The translations under genes were made by a program, and so were the position numbers. From positions 113,201 to 177,200 of the forward strand of contig MU623415.1 of the NCBI GenBank assembly GCA_025201765.1: a stretch of DNA of 64,000 nt. The letters run 5' to 3'. Source of the DNA: Daldinia sp. FL1419 (lineage: Eukaryota > Ascomycota > Sordariomycetes > Xylariales > Hypoxylaceae). A model generated the notes under the pieces. The model made no database searches, was not told the origin of the DNA, and saw only the letters and a list, made by a program, of their open reading frames with translations. Below, piece after piece: positions 33,738-43,957 of this stretch (the stretch's first letter is position 1; every line of letters starts with the position of its first letter).

Positions 33738-34693
33738 ATGACTACCATCACTAAGGTCGCTATCGCAGGTGTAAGTAAATCGTGATAGCCGCAACGACGG
33801 TATTATCCATTTAACTAATGCCCTCATAGGCCAAGGGGGATCTTGGAGCGCCAGTATTCGAGCAACTCCTAAACGCTGGATTCCAACTCACTGTCATTAC
33901 TCGCAAAGGCACCTCTTACACCTGGCCATCAAATGTTACTGTCAAGGAAGTCGACTACGACTCAGTTGATTCTTTGACGGCGGCTCTTCAGGGTCAAGAT
34001 GCTGTCGTCTCGACTATCACAACTTCGTCATTGAGCGCACAGATCAACCTAATCGATGCTGCAGTCAAGGCGGGAGTGAAGCGTTTCATTCCCTCCGAAT
34101 TCGGATCCGACACCTTTAACGCAAAGGCTGCAAGTCTACCTTGCTACAAGCCAAAGGTCGAAGTTCAGAAGGCCTTGAAGAAAGCTGCCGCCGAGAGCAA
34201 CTTGACGTGGACCGCCGTACTTAACGGACCTTTCTTGGACTGGGCGATCCGGGTCGGGTTCTTCGCCGACGTCAAGAACCGCACTATCGAACTTCCCGAT
34301 GGAGGGAACAACACCACTTCCAGCACTTCTCTCCCTACCATCGGCAAGGCTGTAGTAGGCGTGTTGAGAAACCCCGAGCAGACCAAGAATCGCCAAGTCT
34401 ATATTCAAGAGGCTACTATTAGCCTTCGGCAGATCGCAGATATCCTCAAGAAGCATACCGGACCGCAAGGGTGGAAGGAGAACGTCACATCCCTCGACGA
34501 GGGACTTCAGAAGGCTTTGGAGGAGAACAAGACAGCGTACACGCCGAACGTCTTTATTTCTACCCTCAAGGTGGCGATGTGGGGCAAGGAGTATGGCGGC
34601 AACTTCCAGAAGCTTGACAACGAGCTGCTTGGAATTAAGCAACTGACCCCTGCCGAAGTCGAGGCTATCGTGGTGCAGAACATCCCCAAATAG
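33738..34693 (+). CDS. NmrA-like / isoflavone-reductase-like NAD(P)-binding protein
   Basis: A 298-residue protein with exons 33738-33770 and 33830-34693 and a 59-base phase-0 intron. The intron splits the cofactor motif: spliced, the N-terminus reads TKVAIAGAKGDLGAPVFEQL (GxxGxxG). The body has SLTAALQGQDAVVSTITTSS, then KAGVKRFIPSEFGSDTFN and the family block TWTAVLNGPFLDWAIRVGFF. It belongs to the atypical SDR group that includes NmrA-type redox sensors and isoflavone-reductase-like enzymes; no catalytic Tyr-Lys pair of classical SDRs is seen. The putative regulator 750 bases away is read divergently, so a TF-target pair is possible. The substrate cannot be given. Confidence 0.87.
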
Positions 34694-35715
34694 GGGCCAA
34701 GCCGGTGTTTCCTTCACAGCAGATCATGTTAGTCTTGGGGTCGCAGATTGAAATAGTACATGGGTATCACGCCCCTTATGTATCTTAGGTATCCTTAACA
34801 AGATAAACGGGTTCTCCTTAAAGTTGCAAAATCGCGAATATGCCACTGTATTAAATAGCGGGAAGACCAGGTTAGGGTCTCTCCATGCCAAGAATAAGTC
34901 CATGCAATGATTCCCCGACATACGAAATTGTCGTGATTCAACCTAATATCCCGGGTTGTACGTAGTATGCTATTTCCGGTACCTCGGGTACCTAGGTAAA
35001 AAGATGAGATTATTGGATAGGTACGTAATCCATCCATCGTCAAAATCCCGCCGATCCGGGACACGATACCGAAGCTGAAGCTTGAAAAGTGAACCTCACG
35101 ATTGAATCTCGCGCCGCTATCCCGGCTTGGTGGGGTCTCGCCAGAAATATGGTGACGTCCTCCAGCATAGAACAGCAATCTAGACTACCTAGACTCGCTT
35201 AAGGTATGGGGTTCATGTTCGAGCGGCTTCGTCCAATTTATTTCCGAGTTCCTGGGCTTTGCCCAGCATCACATGGGCCGGGTTTTCACGGCGCTCTTCA
35301 TACTAACTACCCTTGCTCGTTAATAGGGGGCCTGCCGAAAATAGATCCGGATGCGCAACCTCCGCCGATCGTTCGTGGCATCTAGTTAACCCCTAGCCCA
35401 CCACAACATGTCGAAACGCTAGGATGATTATAGAATTTTGCCCGTGCTGTTTCCGCGCAGAGCCTCCGTGTCGCCAACCATTGGAGGAGAAAACAAGCTC
35501 GTCGACGATACCCAACCATGGGTTTTCGCCATCATGCGGCCTGTTGCTACCGTGTGATCCGCCCCAGGTCTGGGGTTAGCACATCTATCATAGCCATAAT
35601 GGCAACCCTCCTGAATATTTATAGACGAGCCTGACCCCAGGTTTCCATTTGTGATTTTCAGGATCGACAGGAGCCATCATCCCAGTAGTAGGACGACACA
35701 TCCCGAGCTTACAAA
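34694..35715. other. Intergenic upstream of the AA9 gene
   Basis: 1 kb spacer. It contains GGTACCTCGGGTACCTAGGTA at 34979 and further AGGTAC words to 35029. A TATA-like TATTTATA lies at 35616-35623, 93 bases before the AA9 ATG. No other gene is seen; ORFs at 34724-35178 minus are shadows without motifs. Confidence 0.55.
35616..35623 (+). promoter_or_regulatory. TATA-like box of the AA9 gene
   Basis: TATTTATA, 93 bases upstream of the AA9 start codon. The distance is reasonable for a TATA element of a strongly regulated fungal secreted-enzyme gene. Confidence 0.5.
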
Positions 35716-36847
35716 ATGAGATACTCTTTGGTAGCAGCCACCATCGCCAGCGCCACTTTTGCGAGCGCGCACACAATTTTCGTTCAGCTTGAAGCCAATG
35801 GCGTGACGAACCCGGTATCTTATGGCATCCGGACGCCGTCCTACGATGGTCCCATCACCGATGTGACGACCAACGACGTCGCCTGCAACGGTGGCCCCAA
35901 CCCGACTACGCCTTCAGACAAGATCATTGAAGTCAAGGCCGGCTCCACGGTCAATGCTATTTGGAGGCACACACTTACATCAGGCCCCGAAGACGTTATG
36001 GAGGCTAGCCACTTAGGACCTACTCTAGCTTATCTTAAGAAGGTCGATGATGCGACTACTGACAAGGGATATGGTGGTGGTTGGTGAGTTATTCAGTCCA
36101 CCGGATTGAGCACGAACATGAATCAAATACTTACTATTTGACAGGTTCAAGATTCAGCAAGATGGCTACAACAACGGAGAATGGGGCACCTCCAAGGTCA
36201 TCAACAACCAGGGCAAGCACCCGATCAAGATCCCAGACTGTCTACCGGATGGACAATACCTCCTCCGAGCTGAAATGATCGCTCTTCACGCCGCTGGCTC
36301 CAACCAGGGCGCTCAGCTATATAGTAAGTATCCTCCAACTACAAGAACATAAACTCCCGAAAATTTGCTAACAGAAAACGCAGTGGAATGCGCCCAGATC
36401 AAGATCACAGGCGGTTCAGCGTCCAAGACCCCCACGACCTACAGCCTTCCCGGCATATACAAGCAGAACGACCCGGGTATCCTGATCAACATCTACTCCA
36501 TGGACAATAACAGCAAATACGTCATCCCTGGCCCCGATCCATTCACTTGTGCGGCCAGCAACTCCAACGAGGGCTCCGAGAGCACGCCCAAGCCTCCCGC
36601 GGCCACAACCCTGGTAACTTCCACCAAGACCGTCGCACCTACCACGCCTACTTCCCCTTCAGGATGCACCGTCGCGCAGTGGGCTCAGTGCGGTGGCTCC
36701 GGATTTTCGGGATGCTCGACTTGTGCTAGCGGGTTCACTTGCAAGAAACAGGTACGTCGCATCAATAATCAATTGCATATCATCACATCAGAATTAGGTT
36801 TACTAACTTTCGCTCTGTAGAACGAGTACTATTCCCAGTGCGCGTAG
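35716..36847 (+). CDS. AA9 lytic polysaccharide monooxygenase with CBM1
   Basis: A 313-residue secreted copper enzyme in four exons: 35716-36083, 36145-36323, 36384-36751 and 36821-36847. The phases close. AA9 enzymes cleave cellulose or related glucans oxidatively using H2O2 or O2 and a reductant. The signal peptide (MRYSLVAATIASATFASA) is followed by His19, which becomes His1 of the copper brace. The second brace His is in ASHLGPTLAYLKKVDDA, and the axial Tyr with its His/Gln partners is in ALHAAGSNQGAQLYMECAQI. A Ser/Thr/Pro linker follows, then a C-terminal CBM1 (CTVAQWAQCGGSGFSGC ... CKKQNEYYSQCA) with the cellulose-binding aromatics. Before exon 3 there are two AG acceptors; the second gives YMECAQ, the family norm. 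The last exon codes for only eight residues. Confidence 0.95.
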
Positions 36848-37272
36848 AACATAATGAAATAGAAGATTTAGACTAGTAATATCAAGTATTAATACACCGC
36901 TGTTCCCTTTCATATATTGCGGATTAGCCGCCGTCACATTTAGAAAGCCTACGAGTTCCTTGCTTGGTATGGGATAAAAGGGACAACTGATACAATTTGC
37001 GAAGCGAACTATCTATCTAAATTTCTTTCTGGATTTTCTTCTACACCTTTTACATAGAGCCTCAACGAGGGCATGGAGAATTACACGAGCCCATAAGCCA
37101 CATATATCCCCTTTCCCTTTTCACTACCCCATCACATGACGACGTCTCTCGATCTGATCTGGTTATTTCTGTATAAATAGGAACCGCACTGGTGTCAAGA
37201 TATTCGCCCACCAGAGTTGATAGCTACTCAACGGTCAACGTCCTATCTCGACTCAAGGACACAGGTCATCAA
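36848..37272. other. Intergenic, no gene seen
   Basis: Short spacer between convergent genes, with the 3' flanks of both. No RNA gene or repeat noticed. Confidence 0.5.
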
Positions 37273-37667
37273 CTACTCAGCGTCATCCGTAGGGTCGGGC
37301 TCATCTGTAACAGAAGTCAGCAGGCGCCAGACACTCTCGCCACCTAAAAGCGGCGCAAGGTATGACTCTTACCACGACGTTTGTGCTCGCTAGGAGTAGA
37401 TCTTTCACCGCTCTTGGCACCTCTGCCCCGCGAGTTTCCGGACGTCTCGCGGGGAGGCTCCGGGGCTGGCACAGGTACAGGTGCTGGCGTGGGTCCCTGT
37501 GATGGGTCTGGGATTACGATTGGGAATGGCCTTTTTCTAACACCGGGGTAGCCGCTTCGGGCCTCGTCGACGGGGCCTGGGTTCTCAGGGGGGCCGTCTG
37601 CAGCTTGCGGCTGCCTGGCCGAGTTCATTCTGCGAAGGCTGCTGCTTTCTCCGGCGTTGGAAGACAT
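37273..37667 (-). CDS. Small Pro-rich, probably disordered hypothetical protein
   Basis: A 108-residue protein with exons 37667-37373 and 37304-37273; the phase is right (1 then 2) and the second exon ends DEPDPTDDAE. Residues 1-40 are Ser/Gln/Pro-rich. Residues 50-75 are a run of Pro with alternating Ala and Val (PTPAPVPVPAPEPPRE), followed by a basic stretch (SRGRGAKSGERSTPSEHKRR) and an acidic tail. No named domain, signal peptide or membrane segment is seen. The gene lies between the AA9 and an SDR. The presence of a canonical intron and a clean stop argues for a real gene, but composition alone could mislead. Confidence 0.55.
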
Positions 37668-38359
37668 GTTGTCGGTAGGTTAGGTAGGCTAGTAGGTCTT
37701 GATGATAAATCTATTCAGAAAATGAAGGGTAAAGTGTATTGTTTGTATGTGTACGGATGGGAATGCTGGTTGTGAGTTGCTTGCTCCATCATCTCGTTTC
37801 TCTTGGGAAAAGCTCAAGAATATATATCCCAAAGTTCATACATCTCGTACGACAGCAAATTATCAACGATTTGGTCGCTTTTCATGCGACATTCTGACAT
37901 GTGAGATTTCAAAGAGTTTTGTTATTTTTGAAATAATTACGCCTACGTAGTGCACTTTTTTTGTTTAGCAAAAAGCCATATCAATAGCCTTCATTTTATC
38001 GGGTAATAGCTTGGGAATTTTCCTTTGTGTCATTATGAGGCTGGACGATCAGGCTTCCAAAAAGGTTCTATATACGCCCGTAGCGGAATGGCATGTTACC
38101 CAGATTATACATCACGTAGTTAGGATTGAAGATCGATCATTTACAATAATCTCGGCGACCTCGGCGAGTCCGAAAGGGACGAGGATGGATCATATGTCAC
38201 TTTGCATTAGAAGCCACATAAACTTTCCAGAAAGTTTTTATATATCTGCGGGAGGGGAATATGATATCCAATCAGTCATATCTGTCAAAATCTTATGAAA
38301 TTCCTAGCGACGCCACCAATTTGAACCCATTGACCATTTACAATTGACTAGATCAGCAT
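37668..38359. other. Intergenic, no gene seen
   Basis: About 700 bases between two minus-strand genes. An ORF at 38011-38298 on the plus strand is without motifs. AGGTTAGGTAGGCTAG words lie at 37678. Confidence 0.45.
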
Positions 38360-39460
38360 TTACAACCATCGTTCCCTGTTGCCATGCTGCGAGACGAACG
38401 ATCCACCGTCTCCGCGCTCAAGGCTTGCGTTGTAAATAACTTGCATGACGAGCCTAACCGACTCCTCTGGCGTGATCGGTCCCTTAAAGTGAGGCTCCAT
38501 TTCGGCGAACTGGGCAAACATCTCATTAAGGCGCTGAGTTTGCTTTTCAGTAAGTCCTTGAAGATTGTTAGTTGTTATTCCCAACACCATTGACCATGAA
38601 GAGTGGAGGTAATCGGAAGCATCGGGCCATTATGTGTAACAAAAGAAAGACTTACCGACTGCGGAATGATTTGCCCCGTCGGTTGCGACGACACCGGGAG
38701 AAATGCTAAAGAATAGAATTCCTTCTTTGTGGAACTCATTGTGGAACTTGAGGACGGCTAGGTTCAGCGCCGCCTTGCTGAGCGTGTATGGACCGGCAAG
38801 TATGTGTCCCGATCTCTTGACTAAATCATAGTCGGCAATACCAGTCGAGATCGAGACGACCTTCTTGGCATTGCCCTTCTTAATTAGGGGTAAGTATAAG
38901 TTGAAGAGGTGAATGTTTCCGACAGCATTGGTTTTGAAGGACTGGATTAGATCATCCTCTAGAATCTTAGGCTCGTCGGCACTGGTTAATTGAGATTTGT
39001 CAGTTATCAACCTTAGTTTCTTGACAATGGATGCTGGGCGGCGCTTACTGGTCGTGCAGAGACGTGAAGGCCGTAACACCAGATAGATAAGCACCGTTGG
39101 CAATGAGGTAATCTAGACCCCCTCCGGTAATCTTTGCGGTTTCCTCTGCGGATTTCTATATATCATGTTAATAACCCGACGTGCTGGATTAGATCAGGCT
39201 GTCCTACCTTTAGGGACTCGTAATCGTCTAAATCTCCATGGAGGATATGAATGTTGGAACGCCCAATCTCGGATGCTACTTTTTTCTCGGTAGCCTCCTT
39301 GTTACGAACGAGACCGATAACTACTGCCGATGGGTCGGCGGAGAGTTGGCGGAGGAACTCAAACTATCTCATGGATTAACCAGTCTCTTGAAATTAAGTT
39401 GTTTGTGTAGGCACTTACACCAAGTCCTCGGGAAGCACCAGCAATGACGTAAGAAGGCAT
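38360..39460 (-). CDS. Short-chain dehydrogenase (sniffer/C-factor-like group)
   Basis: A 275-residue SDR in five exons: 39460-39419, 39363-39208, 39155-39049, 38981-38656 and 38556-38360. All phases close. Spliced, the start is MPSYVIAGASRGLGFEFLRQ (TGxxxGxG variant GASRGLG). It continues with HILHGDLDDYESLK (acidic-loop residue), LDYLIANGAYLSG (an NxGxx motif in place of NNAG), VVSISTGIAD, and the GPYTLSKAALNLAV Tyr-Lys pair with SPGVVATDGANHS after it. It matches the divergent fungal SDRs related to bacterial C-factor or insect sniffer; the substrate is unknown. Five small exons in 1.1 kb make this the most intron-dense of the SDRs here. Confidence 0.85.
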
Positions 39461-40601
39461 ATTTATTGTTGTAAGTTGGAGTAGGTTGATTTGTAGAGGT
39501 TCGGTAATAAAGTAGTGGTAGATCTTGTAGATATGGGTAAGTATATATAAGTAGGAGTGGTTGATGTGTAAGTGTTAGTTTGAAGTCTAGGTAGTCTTCC
39601 AACTACAGCGCATGTTTGTCTTTAAATACTTCGATAGAGTCTACCATAATCCATCTAAAAATAACGTAATACATCCATATACACATAAATTTAAGGAGTA
39701 GTTGGCACCGGCGTCCCTGCTACGGCGAGGGTTGGAAGATGATTTCGTCCGTCCGGCCTCGTATAATCGGACCAATTCCCGAAAAATCCCCACTAATTAA
39801 TGACTTTTACTTCCCCATTTAGTATAGCGCCCGTCTACAGGGCTTATCCCGTCGTCGAACGGCCAATTTAGCCTTTCGGACTGATCTAGGACCCCGGTGA
39901 CGATTATTAATACCTCTACGTCCCCGTCGGCGGAGGTTGAGTCCTCGAGCAGGCTTTGGAATGGGCACACGCACCTACTATTATTTCCGATTGCTGATTC
40001 GAATCATCTCGAACAATCATCGCTACGAATATTATATAGTTTCGTTTTTCGAGATGCTTCTGCTTCATCTGCTCGGTTCTATTTCTACAAAATCCGAGGT
40101 AGTCCATCATATTATCTAACATTAATTAATATAAACGAGTCATGTTCTTGATTCAGGATGTTATTAGAATACGATGCAACCGTACTTATTTGTGACTTTA
40201 TAACGCCAAGCACATCGCAAGAGGGCGCGACCATGACTAATTTTTTTGAATAGCTTCATTTTGGTGAGTAGAGCGGACTAATACTTGAGTCTCAAGGCTA
40301 GTTTAGTTACGTGGTCCTCCAATCTGACTATTATTATTACCCTTGAAAAAAACAATCAATTGAAAAGTGCTCGGGTAGTAAGTAGAATGAGAGTCCATCT
40401 TAAACAGCTCGAACGCAACAATGAGATCGTGGGAAATGATGCCAAGCTCGCTGGATTAGAAGATTTATTGCATAAAAGTATTCGCTAGACGCTACACGGG
40501 TTTAGTAAGTGGGAAAAAAAGCAAATTATTTTTAACGCTTTCTAGGTGTTATCTCCTTGAAGAGAAAGAAGTCTCAGTGAGTATAAAATGCAAAAAGATG
40601 C
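39461..40601. other. Intergenic before tRNA-Asp
   Basis: 1.1 kb without a supported gene. Short ORFs at 39897-40488 are not supported. AT-rich with no repeat array. Confidence 0.45.
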
Positions 40602-40682
40602 TCTCGATCGGGGAATCGAACCCCGGCCACCTGCGTACTTGTCTGATGACAAGCAGGTATCCTGACCACTAGACCAATCGAG
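40602..40682 (-). tRNA. tRNA-Asp (GTC) with a short intron
   Basis: On the minus strand the acceptor stem CTCGATT pairs with GATCGAG (one G-T pair). The D-arm holds TGGTCTAGTGGTCAGGA, and the T-arm is CGGGG-TTCGATT-CCCCG. The anticodon arm is CCTGC-TTGTCA, then about 11 bases of intron, then C-GCAGG, which gives anticodon GTC. A TTTTT terminator (AAAAA at 40592-40596 on the plus strand) follows directly. Confidence 0.88.
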
Positions 40683-41335
40683 ATTTGAACCATCCTGAGG
40701 ATGATGATTGGATGTGCTGATTGATGACTCAAAGGCTTGTAGTTACTACTTATAACGAAATTCTTGTTGCGCTACGAAAATTGGCTAGCATCTGCGAGAA
40801 TTTTCTAGCCAGTCACGTTAGTACAACCAACCCCGCAAAAGCGTTACCTAACACAGCCGTAGCGTGTCTTTAGTGAAGTCCGGCATAAACTGGCGCTAAA
40901 AAAGAAAGACTCTAGCATTGAATCGTGGGGCTGCCACCTGGCACTTGCCTAGTTGTCAGTCTGAACGGCCTGATTGGATCCATACAATGCCTAGACTATT
41001 TGGCTATTTTTTTTTTAGGTTTCACCGTCTTCTGCCTTTCTATGAGTTCATTAAAGTGGAAGCTTCCATTCTCCAGTTAACCGCCATTCGTCGTTCTTCC
41101 CGAAAGCTTTCGTGCAAAGAGGCTTCTCGACTTTTTAACCTCTACTTTTTGGCTTAATTTTTGGGTCGACGAAAAAGATTCCAAGATGAATTATACCAAT
41201 ATCGATATCAAGATTTAGGAAATATTTCGCGTAGAGAGACAAGAAAACCAGAAAAATTCCTCAATGTACATTTACGTTTAGACAAACAAACCCAACTATT
41301 TTAGACCTGCATTTATTCCTTTTCGGTTGTCCACA
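40683..41335. other. Intergenic, promoter of the amino acid transporter
   Basis: 650 bases of spacer. The 79-codon ORF at 40918-41157 is not supported by any motif. It should contain the promoter and leader of the transporter at 41336. Confidence 0.45.
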
Positions 41336-43081
41336 ATGGCCCACGTTCCGATATCAGATCAGTCCCAACACGACGCGCAGGTTGTTTCGGAACATCTCCC
41401 GTCTGGATATTCGGCCGAATTCGATGGAGCTCCGGGAGGTTCTTCTGTTGGCGGTACATCGTCTTCGAGTCCGGATTCGACAGAGCAAGAATTGGGCGAA
41501 TCTTCGCTGAAGCTCCAAGGAGGTGACATGCACCGAGACCTCTTCAAGACCGCTGCTCGGGCTAAGATGCATAAGCGAGCTGCGACTTTCCACCACCCCC
41601 AAGATGTTGCGGGGGAAACCGGGCCCGATGGCTTGACCGTAAGCGACCAATTGGTCCCGGGAGGCTTCCGCAGAGCCTTCATACAGCAGAGGCAGACGCA
41701 GCAGCGAGAGATTTGGGCCGCCAGGGTCCCCGTAACCAGGAATTTCGTAGAGTTTCTGGAATTGTACGGGAGCTTTGCTGGAGAAGACCTTGCAGATTCG
41801 GACGACGAAGCAATACTCTCCGGGGAAGAAGAAGAAGAGGAAGAGCAGCCAAGTGAAACGAGACCGCTTCTTGGACGGCGGAGGCCTTCGCGGGCCCCAC
41901 GCTCCGCTACCGCCACTACCAAGCAGACCTTCTTTACTCTGTTGAAGGCGTTCATTGGAACCGGAATTATGTTTCTTCCCAAAGCCTTTAATAATGGCGG
42001 GATTCTATTCTCCTCTCTCACCATGCTGGCCGTCTCCACCGTTACAATGTTGGCGTTCCACTTACTTCTTGCCTGCAAGGCAAAGTACGGCGGCGGTTAC
42101 GGAGAGATCGGCCAAGCAATAGCAGGAAAGTTTATGCGCGGATTGATATTATTCTCCATTACCATGTCCCAGCTAGGGTTTGTCTGTGCTGGCATAGTGT
42201 TCGTAGCAGAGAACATGACATCGTTTCTGAAGGCCGTTCTGCACGGCGACAGTCCGCTATCGCCCGCGTCCCTGATTCTCATACAGCTCATCTTTCTCAT
42301 ACCCCTGGCGTTCATTCGGAACATAGCGAAACTCGGTCCTGTCGCACTCCTTGCAGATGCATGCATCCTGCTTGGTGTAGGTTACATCTATTATTACGAC
42401 ATCGCACACCTTGCATCTAATGGCATCCACGAAAGCGTTGTTCTGTTCAACCCGGCGAAGTACACCCTCACTATTGGTGCAGCTATCTTCACCTTTGAGG
42501 GTATCGGACTAATTCTTCCGATCCAATCATCCATGACCAAACCGGAGCGCTTCGAATGGCTTCTCGGTGTGGTTATGTTCCTGATTACAGTCCTCTTCAC
42601 TGCCGTCGGCGCTCTATGCTATGCCACATTCGGTGAAAACACCGAAATCGAAATCATTAACAATTATCCTCAAGACAGCAAGTTCGTCAACGCAGTCCAA
42701 TTCCTCTACTCTCTCGCGGTCCTCGTCGGAACCCCCGTTCAATTATTTCCCGCCATTCGTATCATCGAAGGTAAAATATTTGGTACTCACTCGGGCAAGA
42801 AGAGTACGCGAACAAAGTGGATTAAGAACGCGTTCAGGACACTAATAGTTATTGTGTGCGGAGCGTTTGCGCTAGTGGGGGCTTCTAATCTCGACAGATT
42901 CGTCGCGTTGATCGGGTCCGTGGCTTGCGTCCCGCTGGTTTACATCTATCCCGCGTATTTGCATTACAAAGGCGTCGCTACGTCGTGGCGAGCCAAAGCC
43001 GGAGATATCCTATTCATGGCGGTTGGAGTTATTGCTATGTTCTACACTACAATCATCACTGTCATCAACAGCTTCATGTGA
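41336..43081 (+). CDS. Vacuolar amino acid transporter, AVT3/AVT4-like
   Basis: A 581-residue single-exon membrane protein of the AAAP family. The first ATG in frame is at 41336. A long N-terminal cytosolic part (about 195 residues) contains Ser-rich sequence and an acidic run SGEEEEEEEQPSE. After RSATATTKQTFFTLLKAFIG the transporter domain begins with GTGIMFLPKAFNNGG, the family's first helix break, and about eleven hydrophobic helices follow (for example MLAVSTVTMLAFHLLLACKA, LIFLIPLAFIRNIAKLG and GAIFTFEGIGLILPIQSSM). The acidic N-terminus followed by TFFTLLKAFIGTGIMFLP is characteristic of yeast Avt3/Avt4, which export amino acids from the vacuole. Substrates are not readable from sequence. 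It is tail to tail with the amino acid permease. Confidence 0.9.
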   Translation: MAHVPISDQSQHDAQVVSEHLPSGYSAEFDGAPGGSSVGGTSSSSPDSTEQELGESSLKLQGGDMHRDLFKTAARAKMHKRAATFHHPQDVAGETGPDGLTVSDQLVPGGFRRAFIQQRQTQQREIWAARVPVTRNFVEFLELYGSFAGEDLADSDDEAILSGEEEEEEEQPSETRPLLGRRRPSRAPRSATATTKQTFFTLLKAFIGTGIMFLPKAFNNGGILFSSLTMLAVSTVTMLAFHLLLACKAKYGGGYGEIGQAIAGKFMRGLILFSITMSQLGFVCAGIVFVAENMTSFLKAVLHGDSPLSPASLILIQLIFLIPLAFIRNIAKLGPVALLADACILLGVGYIYYYDIAHLASNGIHESVVLFNPAKYTLTIGAAIFTFEGIGLILPIQSSMTKPERFEWLLGVVMFLITVLFTAVGALCYATFGENTEIEIINNYPQDSKFVNAVQFLYSLAVLVGTPVQLFPAIRIIEGKIFGTHSGKKSTRTKWIKNAFRTLIVIVCGAFALVGASNLDRFVALIGSVACVPLVYIYPAYLHYKGVATSWRAKAGDILFMAVGVIAMFYTTIITVINSFM

Positions 43082-43957
43082 GCTGAGCATTTGCTTGCTT
43101 TTCTTTTTGGACATTTTATCGGATTTGTTAGGCCGAAAGCGAATATGAAAAGAGATTGGAACTTTTAACATGATTTTATGCATTAGGGCCAAAATTGGAA
43201 TTATTAACTTTTTCGAGTAGCGATCGTACCTTGCCTTGCCTTTCGATCATAGATAATTCTTTTCAAAACCCCCCCCGAAGATCCCTGGCGTCGACTGCGC
43301 GAAACGTAACGACCGACTAAATCGTATAGATTCCTAGTAGAGATAAGAAACAGGTATCTAGAATTTTGCGATCGTTTGATACATTCTAGATATGACACTT
43401 ATTTGCTTCAAAGTGGGTTGGAAATGGATCTGATTGCTGCGTTCATAACGATCTTATAAGCCCGGCATACGTAGAAGAATCGGAATGATTAGTTTCGGGA
43501 TTTGCTTCCAGGATGAGCTGAGCTGGGTTGTTACAAGTCATTTCTTTATCTTTGAGTAACCCCGTGTTTACTTATTAGGTCACATTGGCGATACGCGGTC
43601 TTACCACTCATGTAGCACGATGCAACCCTTGGATAGGTATGTTGCTTTTAGTAGCTTGAACATCATTCTTACTTTATAACGGAATAAACATAAAATCTCC
43701 TCACGTAGACTAGCAAATATTTCACTACGGTAGTTCTAGTTGTGGATTGTTGAGTAGTTAAATTTGATCGTATTCTTCATTTATCTTGGTGAGCTTGACT
43801 AGATGGGTATTCTTTTGAAAAGGTTTACCGCAAGAAAAAAGATTTTGCATCGACAAATAGTGTTCCTTTTTCTTCCATAAAATCATGACAGCTCCATTCG
43901 CTAGCCGTTTCAGGCGTCGCGTGAACGGGGCCTCGGTTTGAAGCGTAAGTGTAAATC
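43082..43957. other. Intergenic, convergent 3' flanks
   Basis: Spacer between the stops of two convergent amino acid transport genes. No gene, RNA gene or repeat array recognised. Confidence 0.5.

Noticed and set aside
41359..42078. A 239-codon minus-strand ORF over the vacuolar transporter
   Set aside because: Shadow of the transporter's N-terminal region; it has no membrane or family motif of its own.
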